From: HGM13006 sp963650135
Lineage (GTDB): Bacteria > Bacillota > Clostridia > Oscillospirales > Oscillospiraceae
DNA length: 11,010 nucleotides
Assembly: GCA_963650135.1 (NCBI GenBank)
Contig: CAVJLG010000099.1
Span: forward strand, 1-11,010
Direction of reading: 5' to 3'
Below the pieces are notes generated by a model, which did no database searches, was not told the origin of the DNA, and worked only from the letters and a program-made list of their open reading frames with translations. Of this stretch, positions 7,447 through 11,010 are shown one piece after another. How positions within the stretch are numbered: the first letter of the stretch is position 1; every line of letters begins with the position of its first letter. A program made the position numbers and the translations under genes.

Positions 7447-8940
7447 CTACCGCCCTCTGGGAATCAGCAGCATTCCCTGGGGCTGCTGGTCCTCCGCAAG
7501 TCCGTTTGCCTCCATAATTGCCGCTTGGGTGGTTCTCGCCGCCTTGGCCGCATCCCACAGGGTTTCACCGGGCCGAATCCGCCGGATCACCAGACCGGGG
7601 CCGCCCTGCTCCGGGGCTTCCTCCTGCCATTCGCCGCCCAGTACCTCAGAGATATGGCTTTCTCCAAAGGAATCCGCCTCCAAGGTACCGCTGACCCGCA
7701 GCTCTGCCCCGTCGCCGCCGGTGGATGGGGTCACATGGAGATCGTCCACCCCAATCTGGAACCGGCACTCCTCCGCCGCCCGGGAAGCGGACTCCAGCTT
7801 GGCCTCTGCCGTGCCGCCATGAAGCGTGCCCTGATTGTCCTCCCAGAGTGCGCCGATGGTCACAGGCACGGTAAACGTCACCGCCTCCCCTTCCCGGCTA
7901 TGGGTCCCCTCTCCGGCCAGACAGGTGCAGTAGATCACCCGCTGGATTTCGCCGCTGAGATTTCCCCGGCCCACCGGAGAGAAAAATTGCCGATCCAGCA
8001 GCGAACGATAGCGCCGTTCCTCCGTCTCCGGAGTCAAGGAGCCCTGGAGGCTGTAGGCGTCCGCCACATAGCCCAGCTCCCGCCGCGCCCAGACCTTTGC
8101 GGTGGTCAGCAGCTGGAGGGTGACATTTACCCCGCCGCCGTCCAGTGTGGGCTCCACATCCGCACCAGTCAGGCAGCTTGTCAGCTGGAGCTCATCCTCC
8201 TCGCCGCAGTCCCCCAGGTCGATGTACTGAGAAAAGGGCAGCGTGGCCGTGCCGGTGGTAAATGCACCGTCGCCGTTTTGGTAGAGTAGCCGAAGCTCCG
8301 CCTCCCCTTTCAGCACGGCGCGGGTGCCGGTCAGCCGCGCGTCCGTATGCCGAAGCGATGCCTGTACCCCCGCCAGCTGCCGGATATTGCCCGTCGGAGA
8401 GAACTGCACCGTGTCCTCTACGGTGTAATTCTTCTCCCCCAGGGCTCCAAGGCAGCGAACCGGAAGGATTTTCCGCTGCATGCAGACGTTCTTCTGGGCG
8501 CATCCGGTGATATGTTCCTCCTGCCGCCGCTCCCACAGGGTAATCTCCGCCGAAATGGCCGCACGCAGCATCACCTTTCTGGGATTCACCAGATGCCCGT
8601 CCAATTTTCGAAGGTGAATGCAGACCTCCGCCTCCATGCCGGGCTGGATGTTGGCATGCTCCAGCCGAATACTCATGGGGATATAGGCCTCCACCACCTC
8701 GGGGGCCGCATCCTCCTGGGGCTGCACCAACGCCATGGCGCTGACCCCTGCGGAGATCGTCAGCCGCCCCTCCGTCAGCTCCTTTCCCCGGAGAAATGCC
8801 ATTCCTCCGGAAAACAGGACCTGCGCCGCATCCGGGCAGGAATCCGGCAGAATCACTTCCGCAGTTTCCTCTGCCATTTTCATCTCCCGGAGCACCTGCC
8901 CAAGACAGGTGGCTTGTTCCGTTAAAAACTCCAATTTCAT
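7447..8940 (-). CDS. sipL: SipL-like protein: SPOCS (DUF3794) domains with C-terminal LysM
   Basis: Probable SpoIVA-interacting protein L. In Clostridioides difficile SipL binds SpoIVA through its LysM domain and keeps the coat attached to the forespore. The 497-residue product (about 520 in C. difficile) shows three successive regions of SPOCS/DUF3794 character at roughly residues 20-135, 175-285 and 315-430, the first beginning around VILPDSCPDAAQVL. After an acidic Gly/Pro-rich linker (437-450) comes a LysM domain at about 451-495 (IRPGETLWDAAKAA, ending in LLIPRGR), with Trp462 at a position typical of SpoIVA-binding LysM domains. There is no signal peptide, which fits a mother-cell cytosolic protein. 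The ATG at 8940 is preferred over an in-frame ATG at 9018: a GGGGAGGGAG site precedes it, the extra 26 residues look unrelated to the family, and a candidate sigma-E promoter covers that stretch. SafA or SpoVID relatives are the alternative, but the domain order and the adjacent spoIVA favour SipL. Confidence 0.87.
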   Translation of the reverse strand: MKLEFLTEQATCLGQVLREMKMAEETAEVILPDSCPDAAQVLFSGGMAFLRGKELTEGRLTISAGVSAMALVQPQEDAAPEVVEAYIPMSIRLEHANIQPGMEAEVCIHLRKLDGHLVNPRKVMLRAAISAEITLWERRQEEHITGCAQKNVCMQRKILPVRCLGALGEKNYTVEDTVQFSPTGNIRQLAGVQASLRHTDARLTGTRAVLKGEAELRLLYQNGDGAFTTGTATLPFSQYIDLGDCGEEDELQLTSCLTGADVEPTLDGGGVNVTLQLLTTAKVWARRELGYVADAYSLQGSLTPETEERRYRSLLDRQFFSPVGRGNLSGEIQRVIYCTCLAGEGTHSREGEAVTFTVPVTIGALWEDNQGTLHGGTAEAKLESASRAAEECRFQIGVDDLHVTPSTGGDGAELRVSGTLEADSFGESHISEVLGGEWQEEAPEQGGPGLVIRRIRPGETLWDAAKAARTTQAAIMEANGLAEDQQPQGMLLIPRGR

Positions 8941-8986
8941 GGTTGCTACTCCCTCCCCGGAACCACAGGCTCCGCTATTCAGAAGC

Positions 8987-9015
8987 AGTATATTCGCCTG
9001 TCCCGTGAGATATGC
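8987..9015 (-). promoter_or_regulatory. Candidate sigma-E promoter of sipL-spoIVA
   Basis: The minus strand reads GCATATC (9009-9015), 14 nt, then AATATACT (8987-8994). From memory the B. subtilis sigma-E consensus is KMATATT, 14-15 nt, CATACAMT, so this matches 6 of 7 and 6 of 8 positions at a permitted spacing. The start would fall about 40 nt before the sipL ATG. Sigma-E is the mother-cell factor known to drive spoIVA, so the site is plausible, though short motifs arise by chance. Confidence 0.5.
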
Positions 9016-9028
9016 CATTCCGCTGCGG

Positions 9029-9172
9029 CTATTTCAGCAGAATGCACCCCACAATCACCGCCGCTGCGCCGATCACCAACGGACACAGCCCGCTTTGCAG
9101 GATCACCGCTAAAATCATCCCTGCCCCAAAGGCCATCAGTGCAAGGCCCAATGCTTCCCGTTTTCGAATCAT
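9029..9172 (-). CDS. Small membrane protein of 47 residues, function unknown
   Basis: This short frame encodes a protein beginning MIRKREALGLALMAFGAG and ending VGCILLK. After a positively charged start (Arg3, Lys4, Arg5) it has two hydrophobic stretches, about residues 8-25 and 31-45, with a short turn containing Gln26 and Pro31. This suggests two membrane helices in a hairpin with both ends in the cytoplasm. I do not recognise the family. In favour of a real gene: the strongly hydrophobic pattern in this frame, the snug fit between the thiN terminator and sipL, and a GGGGG stretch about 8 nt before the ATG. Oddly, that purine-rich site is the 3' arm of the thiN terminator hairpin. It may be read through from thiN or co-expressed with sipL. 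Confidence 0.62.
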   Translation of the reverse strand: MIRKREALGLALMAFGAGMILAVILQSGLCPLVIGAAAVIVGCILLK

Positions 9173-9209
9173 ACAAAACGCCCCCTGCATACTCTATGCA
9201 GGAGGCGTT
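9173..9209 (-). terminator. Rho-independent terminator after thiN, overlapping a ribosome-binding site
   Basis: Read on the minus strand, AACGCC-U-CCTGCATA pairs with TATGCAGG-G-GGCGTT around a GAG loop: 15 pairs including one U-G wobble (arms 9195-9209 and 9177-9191). With the last two bases of the stem it gives a run of four T followed by GT. It starts 13 nt beyond the thiN stop codon. The descending arm contains the GGGGG that would serve the small membrane gene, whose ATG follows 4 nt after the stem. Confidence 0.82.
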
Positions 9210-9222
9210 GGGAATGTGCAAT

Positions 9223-9858
9223 TTATCCGGGATTGTTAGAGCGAATAAAATAGCAGCAGCCGTCTGTAAACCGGAGCTCCACCGGGTCATTGATCCACTC
9301 GTTGCTGACGGTCAAGCTGTCGCCCCGGAAGGTGTCGCGGCTTTCCAGGGGATATTTGGCCCCGCGAATGGTAATTCCCCGCATCACCCGGTCAATGGGA
9401 ATCAGGGAGAAATAGGTATAGCCGTTCTTGGGCACCAAATGATCGCCCGGGGCTAAAAACTCAATGGAGTTCCAGGGATCGAGAATCTTACCATGCACGC
9501 CGTGACCCGCGGCGGTTTCCAGCAGGCCCAGGGCCGACAGATGATGATCCTGCCGCCCGCCGGTGCAGCCGGTAAAGATTATCTCTTTTGCGCCCCGATC
9601 CAGCGCCGCTTCATAGGCCGCCTGCAAGTCCGTCCAGTCCTTTTCGGCAGGGAGCGAAATGCATTCCATACCGGGCAGCGCATGACCGCCGGAATCGCTG
9701 TCGCCAACGTAAAGCGCCGGCGTAAAGCCCGCGTCCAGGGCACATTGAATGCCGCCGTCCGCCGCGATCACCAGGTCCGCCCATCCGCGATAAGGCTGTA
9801 AAAAGTCCCAGCTGGCACAGGGCATGGAACCAAAAATCAGGACTTTTTGTGCTCCCAT
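9223..9858 (-). CDS. thiN: Thiamine pyrophosphokinase (thiamine diphosphokinase)
   Basis: Transfers diphosphate from ATP to thiamine, giving the cofactor thiamine diphosphate. The 211-residue cytosolic product has the family length. Motifs in order: VIAADGG (residues 30-36), VGDSDS (51-56, substrate and metal binding), EKDWTDLQ (72-79) and TGCTGGRQDHHLS (96-108). The smaller C-terminal beta domain (about 140-211) contains SLIPID and the RGDSLTVSNEW strand turn common in this family. The start ATG at 9858 lies within the last codons of rsgA, a 22-nt overlap, with AAAGGAG upstream inside rsgA, so it is translated from the rsgA message. In many Firmicutes rpe separates rsgA and thiN; here it is absent. 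Confidence 0.94.
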   Translation of the reverse strand: MGAQKVLIFGSMPCASWDFLQPYRGWADLVIAADGGIQCALDAGFTPALYVGDSDSGGHALPGMECISLPAEKDWTDLQAAYEAALDRGAKEIIFTGCTGGRQDHHLSALGLLETAAGHGVHGKILDPWNSIEFLAPGDHLVPKNGYTYFSLIPIDRVMRGITIRGAKYPLESRDTFRGDSLTVSNEWINDPVELRFTDGCCYFIRSNNPG

Positions 9859-10736
9859 TCCTTATACTCCTTTATCTTCTCATAGAGCCGTACATAGCTG
9901 GCGTGGCGGGTTTTGCCGATTTTCCCCTGCTCCAGCGCCTCCAGCACCGCGCAGCCCTGCTCTTTCACATGGCTGCAATCGTCAAAGCGGCACCCTCCCA
10001 AATAGGGCCGAAACTCCGGAAATGCCCGGGCCAGACTGTCGGCGGTGCCCAAGTCCATCATGTCGGTATCAAAGGACGAAAAGCCCGGGGTATCCATAAT
10101 TCTGGTGCCATCGGGCAGGGTAAACAGCTCCACATGCCGGGTGGTATGCCGTCCGCGGCCCAGCTTATCGCTGACCTCGCCGGTTTCCATCTGGGCCTCG
10201 GGGTACAGGGCGTTGAGCATGGTGGATTTTCCCACGCCGGAGTTTCCGGTAAAGGCAGCCAGCTTCCCCTTGAGGCGCTGACGAACCTCCTCTACCCCCA
10301 GTCCCGTTTCGGTGCTGGTGCGAATTACCGGAATGCCCGCCTGCTGATAGATGGCATAGAGCTCCTCCGCTGGGTCCAGGTCACACTTGGTCAGCAGCAG
10401 CAGGGTGTCCACCCCCTGGGCCGCCGCAATGGCCGCCACCCGGTCAATGAGGAACGGCTCGGTGATGGGGTTCACCTGGCAGCCCATCATCACCAGCACA
10501 TCCACATTGGCAACCGCCGGGCGGATAAAGCTGTTTTTCCGGGGCAAAATCTCCTGCAAATAGCCGCTGTCGCCGCTGGGCTGAAACACTGCCCGATCAC
10601 CGACCAGCGGGGTAATGCCCAGCTTCCGGAGCTTTCCCCGGGCCCGGCAGCGGACAATCCCACTGCCGGTATCCACATCATAAAAGCCGCTCAGGGCGCG
10701 GATGATGGTTCCGCTGTTTTGTTCACTCAAATTCAT
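9837..10736 (-). CDS. rsgA: Ribosome small-subunit biogenesis GTPase RsgA
   Basis: Circularly permuted GTPase that checks late 30S subunit maturation and dissociates from it on GTP hydrolysis. The 299-residue product is typical for Firmicutes (YloQ). An N-terminal OB-fold occupies about residues 1-70. The permuted G motifs follow: TKCD (G4, 116-119), GNSGVGKST (P-loop G1, 164-172), TTRHVEL (G2 region, 198-204) and DTPG (G3, 215-218). Next is a zinc knuckle Cys249-x4-Cys254-x-His256-x5-Cys262. The C-terminus is basic and helical (ending EYKEWEHKKS). The ATG at 10736 comes 3 nt after the stop of the PASTA-kinase gene; its site is weak (GAGG overlapping that stop), so translation may depend on coupling. 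Confidence 0.97.
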   Translation of the reverse strand: MNLSEQNSGTIIRALSGFYDVDTGSGIVRCRARGKLRKLGITPLVGDRAVFQPSGDSGYLQEILPRKNSFIRPAVANVDVLVMMGCQVNPITEPFLIDRVAAIAAAQGVDTLLLLTKCDLDPAEELYAIYQQAGIPVIRTSTETGLGVEEVRQRLKGKLAAFTGNSGVGKSTMLNALYPEAQMETGEVSDKLGRGRHTTRHVELFTLPDGTRIMDTPGFSSFDTDMMDLGTADSLARAFPEFRPYLGGCRFDDCSHVKEQGCAVLEALEQGKIGKTRHASYVRLYEKIKEYKEWEHKKS

Positions 10737-10739
10737 GCC

Positions 10740-11010
10740 TCATTCTGTAGGAGCTGCCGGTACTTCTTCAGAAACCACAGGAGATTCCTCCGGCGGCTCA
10801 GGTGTCGGCGTTGCGGGAGTTGGGGTTGCGGGAGTGGGGGTAGCCGGGGTCGGCGTTGCGGGAGTGGGCGTCGGCGTGGGTGTCTCCTCCGGCTCCTCCG
10901 AAGGCGAGGGAGAGGGCTCTTCCTGCCGTCCCAGCGAAACCTTAATGCTCACCACCGTGTTCTCCGGCACCTCGTTGCCGCTCTTGATGCTCTGATAGAA
11001 CACCAGTCCC
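10740..11010 (-). CDS. prkC: PASTA-domain Ser/Thr protein kinase, C-terminal fragment
   Basis: Only the last 89 codons or so are inside the window; the gene continues beyond position 11010. The fragment begins with the end of a PASTA domain (GLVFYQSIKSGNEVPENT, closing in VVSIKVSLG), the extracellular module that senses peptidoglycan fragments or lipid II in PrkC/Stk1 kinases. An acidic, Pro-rich tail follows, with ATPTP units repeated from about 10804 to 10884, ending in SEEVPAAPTE. No kinase domain is visible because of truncation by the window, so the kinase assignment rests on the PASTA end and the conserved kinase-rsgA neighbourhood. A PASTA-bearing penicillin-binding protein is an alternative, but it would be unusual before rsgA. 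Confidence 0.8.
   Translation of the reverse strand, partial: GLVFYQSIKSGNEVPENTVVSIKVSLGRQEEPSPSPSEEPEETPTPTPTPATPTPATPTPATPTPATPTPEPPEESPVVSEEVPAAPTE
10804..10884 (-). repeat. Tandem 15-bp repeat in the PASTA-protein tail
   Basis: Four imperfect 15-bp units at 10804-10818, 10819-10833, 10834-10848 and 10849-10863, followed by a degenerate partial unit. Units one and four are identical; units two and three differ by a few bases. Each encodes one five-residue step of the Thr-Pro-Ala pattern (ATPTP). The unit length of 15 keeps the frame when copies are gained or lost, so length variation between strains is plausible. Confidence 0.9.

Noticed and set aside
8941..9018. N-terminal extension of sipL to the ATG at 9018
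   Set aside because: A good ribosome-binding site precedes the ATG at 8940, the extra residues lack family character, and a candidate promoter lies within them.
8979..9290. A 103-codon minus-strand frame spanning the thiN-sipL gap
   Set aside because: It overlaps the end of thiN, crosses the terminator and looks compositionally random. The 47-codon frame at 9029-9172 has a far better membrane-protein pattern.
10795..10885. Repeat tract as a CRISPR or regulatory array
   Set aside because: Units are contiguous, have no spacers, and code in frame for a Thr-Pro-Ala tail.

Overview
The window looks like a chromosomal core region of an endospore-forming, GC-rich member of the Clostridia. The spore genes spoIVA and a sipL-like SPOCS/LysM gene place it among spore-forming Firmicutes, and SipL is the clostridial rather than the bacillar partner of SpoIVA. 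The PASTA-kinase/rsgA/thiN block and the asp23/fakA pair are standard Firmicutes neighbourhoods. GC-rich codon use combined with AT-rich, sigma-A-type promoters suggests an Oscillospiraceae-like gut anaerobe; that placement is an inference. I see no phage, insertion sequence, CRISPR array, tRNA or rRNA gene, and no stretch over 300 bases without a gene. The largest gap, 136 nt, holds a promoter.

Every supported gene lies on the minus strand, so transcription runs from high to low coordinates. From 11010 down: the C-terminal end of a PASTA-type Ser/Thr kinase, then rsgA and thiN, packed with 3 nt spacing and a 22 nt overlap and closed by a strong hairpin (9177-9209). Next come a 47-residue membrane protein (9029-9172), sipL (7447-8940) and spoIVA (5939-7411). 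The last two lie 35 nt apart behind a possible sigma-E promoter, and a hairpin follows spoIVA. Then a cysteine-rich C_GCAxxG_C_C protein overlaps gpmI by four bases behind a clear sigma-A promoter. Then asp23 and fakA follow another clear sigma-A promoter and end at a perfect 12-bp hairpin. Last is glgA, with 110 nt of uninformative sequence beyond it.

Functionally the window combines ribosome maturation (RsgA), cell-wall signalling (PASTA kinase tail), cofactor supply (ThiN), assembly of the spore-coat basement layer (SipL with SpoIVA), lower glycolysis (GpmI), fatty-acid activation (FakA with its Asp23 partner) and glycogen synthesis (GlgA). Most of it is ordinary core genome. The points worth a second look are the compact sipL-spoIVA unit with its candidate sigma-E promoter, the tiny membrane protein whose ribosome-binding site lies inside the thiN terminator hairpin, and the coupling of a cysteine-rich protein to gpmI.
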